From NCBI GenBank assembly GCA_963942565.1, contig OZ012689.1:26069182-26133181 (forward strand): DNA of 64,000 nucleotides, in the 5' to 3' direction. The position numbers were made by a program, and so were the translations under genes. The DNA is from Maea johnstoni (lineage: Eukaryota; Annelida; Polychaeta; Spionida; Magelonidae). The notes under the pieces are model-generated. The model did no database searches. It saw only the letters and a list, made by a program, of their open reading frames with translations, and was not told the origin of the DNA. Positions 1 through 11,933 of this stretch are shown here, piece by piece. Position 1 is the first letter of the stretch. Each line of letters opens with the position of its first letter.

Positions 1-159
1 GTGATTTAGAACTCTACCAACAACACCCCGTCTCCGTTTAAATACTTTGCAAAAGCATTTTTGGTTCCTAAGTTATTGTCGAAAGTACAATTAATCCAGA
101 TGTTATTTTCATCAAAGACTGGGCCTTCCAAGTATACTGATATATATAACACTACTAGC
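1..159. other. Unassigned AT-rich sequence before the satellite
   Basis: No open frame, repeat or site that I can support is visible here. Confidence 0.5.
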
Positions 160-2135
160 TAGAGTGCTGCACTTCATTTAATCACTCCCTACGCAACAAC
201 GTTTCTAGGGGGCGCCACGGCAGCTAATGACATGTGCACTGCACTACATTTATAGGGGCGCCACGGTAGCTAATGACATGTGCTCTGCCTGGTGGCAAGA
301 GACATCTTTTAGCCTCCCCACCTTCCCTCCCTGACGTCAGAGTCTGATCATCCCGGTACATCAAGCATACTGATACAACACTAGCTGGAGCAGCGCTGCA
401 CTACATTTATAGGGGGCGCCACGGTAGCTAATGACATGTGCTCTGCCTGGTGGCAAGAGACATCTTTTAGCCTCCCCACCTTCCCTCCCTGACGTCAGAG
501 TCTGATCATCCCGGTACATCAAGCATACTGATACAACACTAGATGGAGCAGCGCTGCACTACATTTATAGGGGGCGCCACTGTAGCTAATGACATGTGCT
601 CTGCCTGGTGGCAAGAGACATCTTTTAGCCTCCCCACCTTCCCTCCCTGACGTCAGAGTCTGATCATCCCGGTACATCAAGCATAATGATACAACACTAG
701 CTGGAGCAGCGCTGCACTACATTTATAGGGGGCGCCACGGTAGCTAATGACATGTGCTCTGCCTGGTGGCAAGAGACATCTTTTAGCCTCCCCACCCTGA
801 CGTCAGAGTCTGATCATCCCGGTACATCAAGCATACTGATACAACACTAGATGGAGCAGCGCTGCACTACATTTAAAGGGGGCGCCACGGTAGCTAATGA
901 CATGTGCTCTGCCTGGTGGCAAGAGACATCTTTTAGCCTCCCCACCTTCCCTCCCTGACGTCAGAGTCTGATCATCCCGGTACATCAAGCATACTGATAC
1001 AACACTAGATGGAGCAGCGCTGCACTACATTTATAGGGGGCGCCACTGTAGCTAATGACATGTGCTCTGCCTGGTGGCAAGAGACATCTTTTAGCCTCCC
1101 CACCTTCCCTCCCTGATGTCAGAGTCTGATCATCCCGGTTCATCAAGCATACTGATACAACACTAGCTGGAGCAGCGCTGCACTACATTTATAGGGGGCG
1201 CCACGGTAGCTAATGACATGTGCTCTGCCTGGTGGCAAGAGACATCTTTTAGCCTCCCCACCTTCCCTCCCTGACGTCAGAGTCTGATCATCCCGGTACA
1301 TCAAGCATACTGATACAACACTAGATGGAGCAGCGCTGCACTACATTTATAGGGGGCGCCACTGTAGCTAATGACATGTGCTCTGCCTGGTGGCAAGAGA
1401 CATCTTTTAGCCTCCCCACCTTCCCTCCCTGACGTCAGAGTCTGATCATCCCGGTACATCAAGCATACTGATACAACACTAGCTGGAGCAGCGCTGCACT
1501 ACATTTATAGGGGGCGCCACGGTAGCTAATGACATGTGCTCTGCCTGGTGGCAAGAGACATCTTTTAGCCTCCCCACCTTCCCTCCCTGACGTCAGAGTC
1601 TGATCATCCCGGTACATCAAGCATACTGATACAACACTAGATGGAGCAGCGCTGCACTACATTTATAGGGGGCGCCACTGTAGCTAATGACATGTGCTCT
1701 GCCTGGTGGCAAGAGACATCTTTTAGCCTCCCCACCTTCCCTCCCTGACGTCAGAGTCTGATCATCCCGGTACATCAAGCATAATGATACAACACTAGCT
1801 GGAGCAGCGCTGCACTACATTTATAGGGGGCGCCACGGTAGCTAATGACATGTGCTCTGCCTGGTGGCAAGAGACATCTTTTAGCCTCCCCACCCTGACG
1901 TCAGAGTCTGATCATCCCGGTACATCAAGCATACTGATACAACACTAGATGGAGCAGCGCTGCACTACATTTAAAGGGGGCGCCACGGTAGCTAATGACA
2001 TGTGCTCTGCCTGGTGGCAAGAGACATCTTTTAGCCTCCCCACCTTCCCTCCCTGACGTCAGAGTCTGATCATCCCGGTACATCAAGCATACTGATACAA
2101 CACTAGCTGGAGCAGCGCTGCACTACATTTAATCA
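160..2135. repeat. 158-bp tandem satellite, about 12 units plus diverged ends
   Basis: The word cagcgctgca recurs at 391, 549, 707, 857, 1015, 1173, 1331, 1489, 1647, 1805, 1955 and 2113, a 158-bp period. Two units (from 707 and 1805) lack the same 8 bases and are 150 bp long. Variants (agctgg/agatgg, acggtag/actgtag, tttaaagg) recur in the same order about 1.1 kb apart, so the array has a higher-order repeat of seven units. Almost every unit carries the palindrome TGACGTCA. The 5' part (160-390) and the last unit are diverged and share the word tttaatcactccct. Confidence 0.95.
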
Positions 2136-2959
2136 CTCCCTGCGCCACCGCCGCCACAACTTATCCACATTTTTATGAGGGAAGTGGAATTAGCCAAGAC
2201 TCATTGCGAGTGTGTATAGCCTGCCGGGATGGCTCATCGCTCTCCACCAATGACGTCAGAGCTCCCAACTCTACAATACCACCGAGCTGCTGCATCTGAT
2301 CCTAATCGGCTCTCAACCAAAATGATGCCACACTTCTGTTTATTACTTACTTCGGCGGGCGCAGTGTTACATAAGTGATGGACTGTTTCCAACAGTTGAT
2401 AATTATTTTAATGCATTAAACAAGAAATATGTTAAGGGTACTATATATGGAAAGCTCTATCCTGCCTTGACTTCTGAAATAGTTGCTTGAATTATCATGA
2501 GCAATTCTAAAAGTGAAGGTGGTGCAGTGCCCACAGTGTCAGCCTGATTGCTGGGTAGGGTTGCATACCTTTAAGAGGTACCTGTCTCATTGGAAAAAGT
2601 ACCGTATCATAGCGTTTCTTTCATTAAAGGTACTCTTAATGATACTAAACCACTGTGAAGTTATCATTTATTCGGGATTGTCCAGGATCCTAAACATGAC
2701 TATTCACGACAAAATTTGTAAGGTAGTATTGAATGCAATAAAGTATTGTTAACAGTACCGTCTAAATACTATACTGTTTCATTCGTACCGATACCAAACC
2801 ACTCCATAATGCTAGGAAGTTTGCAGTTCAGATTCAATCCGATACCTATACAAATACTGTAGAGGTCAATTCCTAATTTGGGCAACCACTAATAACTTTC
2901 CTCTATTATCTTGTTATTCAATTATACCCACTTATAAAGCTGAAGAAACTGGAAAAAAA
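2136..2959. other. Unassigned intergenic sequence
   Basis: No supported gene. A 79-codon open frame at 2513-2752 has no recognisable domain and ordinary AT-rich composition. One further TGACGTCA lies at about 2250, outside the satellite. Confidence 0.5.
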
Positions 2960-3110
2960 CTATTTCTTCTGGGATGGAATAAACTGTTATTTTCCAAGGA
3001 GAAAAATTTGATTTGGATTGAGTTGGAAGGGCGGAGAGAACTTTTAGGGTAGTGATTTTTTGAGTAAAATCTTATGATCAGGTTACAGGAAGTAACACAA
3101 CTTTTTCAGG
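2960..3110 (-). mobile_element. Degenerate copy of MITE family F (Harbinger-like)
   Basis: The words ggttacaggaagtaacacaac and the block around actttt-agggtag match the better copies at 13040-13257 and 22560-22791, but the ends and part of the interior are lost. Confidence 0.55.
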
Positions 3111-3292
3111 CCCTAGGAAGAAACTGCCAACCCAAAGTTGTAGGGATGATTTACTTCAAAGAGTTTCACAATTCATTTCCCGTCTATCCTTCCCACCTGT
3201 CTGATCCCCAGAATACCCTCCATATCCCCAGCACCCTTCTCTAGAATACCCTACAGGGAAATAGTGGATAGTTGACTAATTGATGTAAATGA

Positions 3293-3680
<388 letters not shown>

Positions 3681-3683
3681 AAT

Positions 3684-3713
3684 CAGGGTCTGACATTTAG
3701 ATTTCGCACACAA
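3684..3713 (+). mobile_element. Left-end fragment of MITE family E
   Basis: cagggtctgacatttagat matches the left end of the E copies at 6650 and 35984. Only about 30 bases remain, next to the family D insertion. Confidence 0.5.
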
Positions 3714-3727
3714 CTGATAGATATAGT

Positions 3728-4042
3728 CATAGTCTTAGCCAGCAGGGCGTCTGGGTGTCTTTTTGGACACCCAAACCCTTAAAAAGCACCCCTCAGGACA
3801 CCCAAAAGATTTTGTGAAGAATTTCTTAAAATGTCAATCTCAAGCATATAATTGAATTTTTTTCATCTCCATATAATTCCCATGACATTGTATAAGGATA
3901 TCATGCCTTATTTTGTAAAGATCATACATGTTTATGGTTGAAATATGAGTATATTGTGGTCTCCCTCAAAATGTTGGACACCCAAAAATTTTACAATTGC
4001 CAATTTCAGGCACCCAGTTTCCAAATCCTGGCTAAGACCCTG
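3728..4042 (+). mobile_element. hAT-like MITE, family D copy 1, with 8-bp target duplication
   Basis: The element runs from CATAGTCTTAGCC to GGCTAAGACCCTG, an imperfect terminal inverted repeat of the form CAGGGTCTTAGCC. GATATAGT is present directly on both sides (3720-3727 and 4043-4050), the 8-bp duplication typical of hAT transposons. The family word GGACACCCAAA occurs near both ends. There is no coding capacity, so it is non-autonomous. It shares its termini with family C but not its interior. Confidence 0.88.
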
Positions 4043-4050
4043 GATATAGT

Positions 4051-4760
4051 AGTAGTAAATACAGAAATTATATATCATTGCCTACCATTATGTGTTGCAT
4101 AACCTACCATGGTTTCGTGCAGAAAGATCAAAAGTCGCACTGGAATCTAAATGTGTGTAGTGACACCTGACCTTTCTGCACTCATACATGTTGGGTTACA
4201 TAACACATCATGGTCAACCATAATCCATTTCTAGTATAACATGTCTTAATACATATTACAGTCACATAAAGTTATGTGACTTTCTAAAATGTACCCCCCA
4301 CAATTATAAATAAAAAAGTCACATTTTTCAACTTTTTTTTTATTCCAAAATGGCTCATTTCCTACCTCCTGAGCTCGTAAGACAAGTAAATAAATTGGAA
4401 TGGCCTTATCAATCAGTAAAATTAAAAAGTTGATTGAGTTTGCACATTTTGAGATCCAGTATATCTTCACTGCAAATCATTCTTACTAGTCCTGCGCTGA
4501 TTCGCTGATTTCAGGTCCAATTTGCCCTGCTGGACTACTGGATGATTTAGGTGGCTGTTGAACCTTGCAGTTAAATTGACAATGCATGATTATTTGCAGA
4601 ATTGTCTATTAGAAAAATGCAGAGAGCATTCAATCTAATAGCCTGTTGTGGATACTGAGGGGTGCGTCAAACCCCCTTTTCAATTTAAAAAGTTAAGATA
4701 CTGTATTTGCCCCTATTTTTTCTTTTGCTTTAAAAAAAGATAGAACTGCTAGAAACCATA
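4051..4760. other. Unassigned sequence
   Basis: No gene or clear repeat family recognised. Confidence 0.4.
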
Positions 4761-4768
4761 GATCCAGC

Positions 4769-5137
4769 TAGGGTTGGGAATCAGTTGCAATTTCATGATC
4801 GATAATCAGTTACAGCCAACCGATCGATTATCAATCACAATCAGTTCATCACACTTTTGCAGTAATTGGGTACTAGAGGTCTAAAGCCTAATAATAAGTC
4901 ATACTCTATGACAATTACTTGCTATTAGCACCTAACCTTAACTTCGTTTTTAAGTGTTTTTGGAGCTTAGTTTCATAACAAGAAAGCTGACAACTTGTCT
5001 GTCATTTAGTTCTATATTTTGCCACTAGGTATCACCTTTTCCGATTATTATTAATTGCCAGTTTCGTAATCGATTAATCAGAATCAGAGAGGTAAACAAT
5101 TGATTATTGATTATAATCGATGATCGTCCCAACACTA
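4769..5137. mobile_element. hAT-like MITE with TAGGGTTGGGA ends and 8-bp target duplication
   Basis: It starts TAGGGTTGGGA and ends TCCCAACACTA, a terminal inverted repeat of about 11 bp. GATCCAGC lies on both sides (4761-4768 and 5138-5145). The subterminal sequence is rich in atcgattatcaat-type words at both ends. TAG-initial ends with 8-bp duplications are characteristic of hAT. It is 369 bp long and has no open frame, so it is non-autonomous. Confidence 0.85.
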
Positions 5138-5325
5138 GATCCAGCCCTGGACTCTTTGATTTCATCATCATGGTTTTCTATGTCAGTGCACAGTGAGATC
5201 TCCTGGTAGGAGTGGAATGATGAGTTATTGAGCATACACGTCTCTTAGGGTGGCAGAATACAATGTGGGTTAGCTTCGAAGCCACACAACTTTCTCACTC
5301 TGCACCCTAGCACTCTCATACTTAA

Positions 5326-5517
5326 CCCTTATGCTGCTGGTTAACTATACAAAAAGATGCAAAAAACCCGAAAAATGACTGAAACCATGGCAAATGGGTA
5401 CTCATATGATAGTACTCAGCGAGGGCTTTCAAATGAATACCAACATGACATGGTTTAGATAATTGTCAAATATTTTACGATATTGTGCCTAGGACAAAAA
5501 AGTAGACATTACAAGGG
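5326..5517 (-). mobile_element. piggyBac-like MITE, family A copy 1
   Basis: TTAA (5322-5325) is followed by CCCTTATGCTGCTGG, and the right end is AAGGG followed by TTAA (5518-5521). TTAA target duplications and CCCT/AGGG ends are the hallmark of piggyBac transposons. There is no coding capacity. The right TTAA is shared with the next copy, which lies in the opposite orientation. Confidence 0.8.
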
Positions 5518-5521
5518 TTAA

Positions 5522-5724
5522 CCCTTCTAATGCTGAGGCTACCTTCGTCCAAAGCACAAGGATGGAATGATTTTTGAACACCATTTAAACCCTGTCATGT
5601 TGGTGTTCATTAGAAAGCTCTTGCCAAGTACTCTCAAATGAGTACCCATGTGTCAGGGTTTCAATCATTTTTCAGGTTTTTAGCATCATTTGGTATTGGC
5701 AAATTAACCAAAAGCAGCATAGGG
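5522..5724 (+). mobile_element. piggyBac-like MITE, family A copy 2
   Basis: It starts CCCTTCTAATGCTGAGG after the shared TTAA at 5518-5521 and ends CAGCATAGGG before TTAA (5725-5728). It is head-to-head with copy 1. Confidence 0.82.
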
Positions 5725-5812
5725 TTAAAGCATCGTCAGGATTCTTCACACTTCTAGAATTTAACTTGGAGATTAAGCATAATCCTAGCCACAAGGCATG
5801 AATATATATAAT

Positions 5813-6034
5813 AAGGTTACATCAAGAATTATCTTTAGGCCTAAAAAAAGAATTTTTTTTGCATTATTTTTTGGGTCAAAAATGTGTTTTATGCATGTTT
5901 TTCGTTGATTGGGAGTTGGGAGGGCGAAAAAAACTTTAGGGTAAGGATTTTTTGAATAACAACTTGTTAGGGTAGGGTTACAGGAAACAAACAACTTTTT
6001 TTTAGGCCTAAGGTTACATCAAGAATTATCTTTA
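5813..6034. mobile_element. MITE family F (Harbinger-like) copy 1 between 25-bp direct repeats
   Basis: A core at 5838-6009 begins ggcctaaaaaaag and ends tttaggcct. It resembles the longer copies at 13040 and 22560 but lacks part of one arm. A 25-base sequence starting aaggttacatcaagaatt lies identically on both sides (5813-5837 and 6010-6034). That is too long for the 3-bp duplication seen at the other copies, so it is more likely a separate local duplication. Confidence 0.7.
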
Positions 6035-6644
6035 GTTTAAAAGGCCTAGGGTTGTTCTTAAGTGCTTATTGTCGTGCCACAAATGCATCTATGCTTGTGT
6101 GGCATTGGAAGGGTTAATACAGATCTATGTTATTATTTTTGCGTGGAGAGACCACTGGTGCATTTGTGGTACAACATAACCTAGAGAAACCATGCATGCA
6201 TATATATGCATGCTAGATAGTCTAATTCATTTCCAGCCTGCCTTGTCAATCCAAAGGACCCCCTACATAGCTGGAAAATAGGCAATTGGTTGTCACAATG
6301 TTTGGCTTGTTTCAAGGTTCAATTTGTTATGTCACATGACTACGATGGACCAAAAGTTTATGAGATCATCTTACGACCCCATCACAATTTGGTGTCAGAA
6401 ATCTTTGGGCAAAAATTACAATTTGGATTCACAAGGCAAGGGTTAAAGTTGCAAGTTGTATCCACATTTCCCATTGCATACATTTGAAATGAAGGTGCCA
6501 TCAGAGAGATGTCAACTAAATATCTGTCCCCTGTTGCATAAACCATCTTAGGGATAGAAATCTCTATAAGTTCCAATTTTCCCTCTCAACCCATTCACGC
6601 CTGTAATGTCCAAAACTGCCTGAATATTTTAGCGATAGCTCTCT
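6035..6644. other. Unassigned sequence
   Basis: No supported gene. Short open frames at 6290-6487 and on the other strand show no domain. Confidence 0.45.
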
Positions 6645-6649
6645 AAAGA

Positions 6650-7138
6650 CAGGGTCTGACACTTAGATTTCAAGCCAGGGGCCCAAAATGGTCTTTCGAT
6701 GAAAATTAATGGCCAAAAACAGGATTTCTGGTTATAAATTTTTCATACTATTTTGGGCTACTAGTCTGAAAAATCTAGGGGCCCACAGCAAAATCTAGGG
6801 GCATATGCAGTGTCTTAGCCAGGATTTAGAAACTGTGTGCCTAAAATTGGCAGTTGTAAAAATTTTGGGTGTCCAAATATTTAAGGGGGATCACAATATA
6901 CTCATATTTCAACCATAAATATGTATAAATTCATTAAAATAAGGCATGATATCATTAAACAATGTCATGGGAATTATAAGGAGATGAAAAAATTCAATTT
7001 TAAGCTTGAACTTGAGATTTTTTTTAATCCCTCACAAAAAAATTTGGGTGTCCTTAGGGGTTCTTTTTAAGGGTTTGGGTGTCTGCTGGCAAAGACCATG
7101 GGCATATGCCCCCGGGCCCCTAGGAAAGTTGAACCCTG
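6650..7138 (+). mobile_element. MITE family E copy 1, split by a nested family D element
   Basis: The left end CAGGGTCTGACACTTAG and right end GAACCCTG are flanked by AAAGA on both sides (6645-6649 and 7139-7143), a 5-bp target duplication. The interior carries the words aggggccc and ctaggggcccaca. The family D element at 6808-7100 interrupts it. The other E copies also have 5-bp duplications (AACAT, ACACA), so this looks like a hAT5-type or other 5-bp-duplicating family rather than a standard hAT. Confidence 0.82.
6808..7100 (-). mobile_element. hAT-like MITE, family D copy 2, nested in family E
   Basis: It starts CAGTGTCTTAGCC and ends GGCAAAGACCATG. GGCATATG is duplicated at 6800-6807 and 7101-7108, which is the uninterrupted E sequence seen in the other E copies. 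The target duplication is therefore independently confirmed, and D inserted after E. Confidence 0.88.
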
Positions 7139-7143
7139 AAAGA

Positions 7144-7368
7144 GCTATTAACCAGAAGTGTTTGAAGAAGAAATGTTAATCAGAAACTAGCTAAACAACT
7201 CTCCTTAAAATATTTTTCGAATTTACAATTGATTTTTTTTTTCACAAGTACATTAGGTCCAGATGACAATCAAGGAAACCTCAGGCACGAATTGGTTAAC
7301 TTTATTCTTAAGGTAACCTAAAGGTAGCCTTATGCATGAAATTAAGGGAAATATTGGCCCATCAGGAA
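7144..7368. other. Unassigned sequence
   Basis: No feature supported. Confidence 0.4.
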
Positions 7369-7590
7369 ACCCTTATGCTGCTGGTGGCTAATTTTGCCAA
7401 TACAAAATGATGCAGAAAACATGGCAGAAAACCTGAAAAATGAACAAAACCCTGGCACATGGGTACTCATCTGAAAATACCTTGTGCGAGCTATCCAATG
7501 AATTAACCAACACAGCATGGTTTGGATGGTTAATTCAAAGATCTTGCTTCCTTGAGCTTTGGACAAAGTAGCCTCAGCATTGAAAGGGTT
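7369..7590 (-). mobile_element. piggyBac-like MITE, family A copy 3
   Basis: CCCTTATGCTGCTGGTGGC at the left and GCATTGAAAGGG at the right match family A. The flanking TTAA sites have decayed. Confidence 0.75.
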
Positions 7591-7754
7591 TAGGTAACCT
7601 AAAGGTAACCCTGGGTCCGTCAGGAACCAATAAGGGATTCCCAACCATAAAAATGTTCTATGCAACCAAACCTTGGGCTCCTTTTCATAGTACTCTGGGT
7701 ATGAATGGTTCAACTCTGGTTATATGTTTACAAACCCTACACTAGTTTCCCCGT

Positions 7755-7940
7755 AGGCCAAACAAAGTTGCTTGTTTCCTGTAACCCTACCCTAACAAGT
7801 TTTTTACTCAAAAATACCTACCCTAAAGTTTTTTTCACCCTTCCAACTCCAAATCAACATAATACATGCATGAAACACACATTTTTCAATAAAAAACAAT
7901 CAATAACAATAATATTTTACCCACCTATTTACCATATTTC
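7755..7940 (+). mobile_element. Partial MITE family F copy
   Basis: gcttgtttcctgtaacccta, ctaacaagttttttactc and caacataatacatgcatg match one arm and the middle of family F. The second end is not visible. Confidence 0.65.
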
Positions 7941-8794
7941 AGGGGTCCAGCTAGACACTAGCCCCATAGCCAATGGCTACAGAAAATTGTGTTGGGCTAT
8001 GACAATATTTGCATTTGTAGCCCAGCTGTCTACAATGGCAATGACATATGTTGACATCATCAACATATACCTCATTATATATCTCTTAAACATTCTGTAC
8101 AGTATTCCCTTCAAAAGCTGAACCAATGAATGAAACAGATTTAAGACAACATTTATTGGAGAATGCAACAACTCTTTTTTGTTCATTATTTAGTCAGGCT
8201 ATAAGATTTTCAGTCGAGCTATGAGGATTTGAGTACCTAAAGACTGGCGGTCTTGCACAGTTTCCAGCCCAAGCCTGACCCCTGATATTTTTTTGGGACC
8301 TTAATACAGGAAACAATAAAAAAAATTCTATGCCTTAGTTCTTGGCAGTGGTTGGTGGATGCCACTACGATGACTACAGTGTCTATACGACCGACCGACG
8401 GAGCGACCGAGAGTGTGTGTTAACTAGGCCATCAATCAATAGTGGTTAAATTAACCTGAATACACAAAGCACTGGATGAAACATGTCTGCAGCTCCAGCA
8501 AGAATATAGGTGAAGAAAATCAAGAAACTTCGCGGTGGCTGGCGGAAGGCAGTGGTAGACTAACTGAAGAGACTTTTTTTCCTATTTAGCCTAAATCCAA
8601 TTCAAGGCTATTGTATGTCTCGGGTCAGGCTGAGTTCAGCTCGATACAAAGGAGACACACGGCTGCCAGCGACAATGGCAGAATCTCACTTGTTAGGAGA
8701 AAATGAGAAGAAATCCAATAAATAACTTTCTTGCACTGGTGTGTCCCAATGAACCTAGCTACCAGGTCAGCCTTAACCCTTACAAGTGCATGTA
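7941..8794. other. Unassigned sequence
   Basis: No supported gene. Short open frames (7977-8186, 8625-8837 on the minus strand) show no known domain and overlap repeat-derived sequence. Confidence 0.4.
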
Positions 8795-9075
8795 GGCACA
8801 CCCTGCCTGTCTGAAAACCTCTGTTTTGGACAGGCAAAAATCTATATGAAGAATTATCAATTTTGACTTTTGGGGGGTAAGAACCAAAATATGTTTTAAC
8901 AAACCATCTTTTGGATATAACTGAAGTATAAATTGTTCTTCTTGACAGAATAGGCTATTAAATGTAGTTGGTATAAGAGTTTGAGGTAGATTAGTGGTTA
9001 AATCAGGACGGGCAGAAATTTTGGAATTGCTGTTTTGGAGAGGTATTTTTGAAATCCTGGCTTAAAGACCCCTAG
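8795..9075 (-). mobile_element. hAT-like MITE, family C copy 1 (diverged)
   Basis: ctgcctgtctgaaaacctc, ttttggacaggc and tgaaatcctggcttaaagac match family C, best seen at 29362-29673. The left terminus is eroded. Confidence 0.7.
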
Positions 9076-9989
9076 TGCACGTATGGTCTGAGGGCTGAGA
9101 CCATCACTCATCAAAACAAAGTGTAAAATGCTACAGAATAATGTGGTAAAGGGGTTATTATTTTACCCAACGGGACCATCAACTAACAGCCCAATTTGAT
9201 CAAAAATATCGCTATATTTTAAGGAATACTTTGATATTTCACTTGTCTTCTTTTGGTCGGATGTGACATTTAGCAATGTGATTTGTAGATAGTTGAAACC
9301 TCTTTTGAAAATGTTGGACCCTGCAGAATTATGATAAAAGTATCAAATTGACCTGATGATGAAAACCTCTAATTTACATTATATTCTCCCTTTACACATA
9401 TTCAGAATGATGTCTTGGTTGAAAGCTACACCAGACTAGGCCTTCTTCTTGGGCCCTGCAGGGATATGGTAGTTACATTATCAAAGCAATCTTCTGCAAT
9501 CTGACTCTCATCTGACAATTGCCTCAGTTGAGTTACATTGGCATTTTGCTATGACATACTAGGTGAGAATTGGGTTACAGGATAAAACACTACTCGGGAG
9601 GTAATGATATTAAGTTGGTGTCATTATGGATTAAGAGGAGCCACCTTTCTGCCATCTTATGCTACATCATGACTGAGGCAAGCAGTCAATCTCAGGGGAA
9701 ATCACATTACCTGCGGGGAACCCTGCACTGGCTGACTGACTGACCTTTAAAAGTCATTGCCAACTTACTCACATGCCTCAAGAGATGCAGGATACACTCT
9801 GTGCCTTGGTTGGAGGCAGCTACTAGTTGGTGGATAATACATTAGATCCCTCAGCTATGGGGGCAAATCCCTCATCTAAATACAACAACTGGTTAATAAG
9901 GTAAATTCAAGGGAAATATGCCACTGCAAATTGCCATTCCTATTATGAATTACAACCAATCTACTTGTTGATGATCATATGGTACTGAT
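9076..9989. other. Unassigned sequence
   Basis: No gene or repeat family recognised. Confidence 0.4.
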
Positions 9990-10160
9990 TAAATTGCTGT
10001 CTGGATCTATGATACTTTCGAAAATGTTTGGAGGGAAGTTGTCGGTATTGTTCTGATTAACATTTTCCTTTCAAATATTTCCCCAATTATGTTTTAGCCT
10101 GAAAGATCTCTCTCAAATTGACATGCTGCTTTTGGTTGTTGTCAGCATTTAAATGACTTC
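9990..10160 (+). mobile_element. Fragment of MITE family B
   Basis: attgctgtctggatct, tttcaaatatttcccc and ctgcttttggttgttgt follow in the order seen in the full B copy at 41017-41247. The ends are degenerate. Confidence 0.6.
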
Positions 10161-10551
10161 ATATTTTTAAGTAGTATCTTAATAAATCTAGATATCTATA
10201 TATGTATTTGTTAGACAACTAGAACTCTTCGTGTAAATAGATCATAACTTCTAGATCCTCAAAAGTTTAACTGTAATATTTCAATAAACCTATAGGTACA
10301 TAAAAAATGTCCTCCAAATATTTTTCAAAATACGTTTTAAGTAAAATTTCCTGGAATTTGTCAGAACAGTAATTGCTTCAAGTGTAAGAGTGGGTAAAAA
10401 AGGGGTCTCCATACGTACCTCAAGGAGGTTTTACAACGAAAGAACAACAGACTTTGCACTCATGGACCGGCACCCAGCAAGCAGACTGCAGTGTGCTCCA
10501 GTTAAAAACCTCTCCTTAACCCCTTCATCCCCACGGCACAGGACCTTCTCA

Positions 10552-10760
10552 AGCATGAGCACATATAGCATGCATGTATCATATAGCACATATTATAGCA
10601 TATCATTATCATATAGCATGATATCGTATAGCATATCATATAGCATATCATTAGCATATCATATAGCATAACATATGCATATCATATAGCATAATCATAT
10701 AGCATAATCATATACGATAGCATATCATATTGCATATCATATAGCATATCATAAGCATTT
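10552..10760. repeat. AT-rich short tandem repeat based on atagcatatcat
   Basis: Irregular tandem copies of catatagcatatcat fill this stretch. The open frame across it is a product of the repeat. Confidence 0.85.
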
Positions 10761-11311
10761 TGTGAAATAGAGTTTCACTGAATGTCAATGTACATATATC
10801 ACATATAGCACATATATGATATCATATCATAACTCTAAGCTTCTTGTGAAATGGATCTGACAGAAAGTAAACATATTAACCAATTCACATCAGGAGTACG
10901 CACTTAGCCGGACACATATGACAATATCTTGATAACAAAGCAAACTCACAAGGAATATTGAAATGAAAGAACTTGTTCCGGTTTGGTTTAACAATCCCTC
11001 TTTATATTATCTACATTTTTTACTGTGGTTGACTAGTTGAAAGGCAGTATAAGCACTCTACATGCATGTGGCTCAAGTCAAGATAGTGAGGCTTCATCGT
11101 AATTTAGCCCAAAAGAAAATCCTGATGCCAAGTTGTAATGGTGTATTGGCCAAAATCAAGTACCAGGTTATTCATGTTTGACTAGTATATCATACAAATA
11201 AAACATGGCCCGCCATATAGTTACATGACATACCAGAATGAACCTTGAATTGGGGATATCATTCTTAAAGCCAGTGGCCTTATTTTAGAGCAATGTTGGG
11301 AATTAAGTCTA
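10761..11311. other. Unassigned sequence
   Basis: No supported feature apart from a few further atatcata words up to about 10840. Confidence 0.4.
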
Positions 11312-11315
11312 TTAA

Positions 11316-11520
11316 CCCTTCCAATCCTAAGGCTACTTTTGTCCAAAGCACAAGGATGCAAAGATTTTTGAAAACCATCTAACCCCTGTCATGTTGGTAT
11401 TCATTAGATAGCTCTCGCTGACTACTCTCACATGAGTACCCACATGCCAGGGTTTCAGTCGTTTTACAGTATTTTTTTGCGTCATTTTATTGCCAAAATC
11501 AGTCACCAGCAGCATAATAG
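11316..11520 (+). mobile_element. piggyBac-like MITE, family A copy 4
   Basis: TTAA at 11312-11315 and 11521-11524 flank CCCTTCCAATCCTAAGG...CACCAGCAGCATAATAG. This is a 205-bp non-coding element. Confidence 0.85.
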
Positions 11521-11524
11521 TTAA

Positions 11525-11933
11525 GATTGGCAAGCAGTACGACTCTCCTTGAAATGGCTGTGATCATCTCCCACTCATGTATAAATGTGGCATGGTTCTC
11601 AAGGTTAGTGTCCCTACACACACATATATGCATAAAGGGATAACTAGGCCACTTGTAATGAGTTAACCACCCGAGAGAGAAAGAGACCCATAACACGCAA
11701 GCTCTAGTGACCTGACAAGTACGCACAGAACTATCTAGACAACCTTATAGGACGTGAAAGGTTCTCCTTGGAGTTGTATATGTGGTACCAGATTCTAGTA
11801 TTGTCAATGGTGTATCTATAGATGGCACCATATTGAGTTGACAGTATATGCAAACAAGTCCCTAAATCTACCTGGTGAGATGATTGTAAAAGATTTGGCT
11901 AGCCTGACCATCTTCATTTAGTCCAGGGACTTA
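11525..11933. other. Unassigned sequence
   Basis: No supported gene. Confidence 0.4.

Noticed and set aside
7342-7713. 123-codon minus-strand frame as a gene
   Set aside because: It overlaps MITE family A copy 3 for most of its length.
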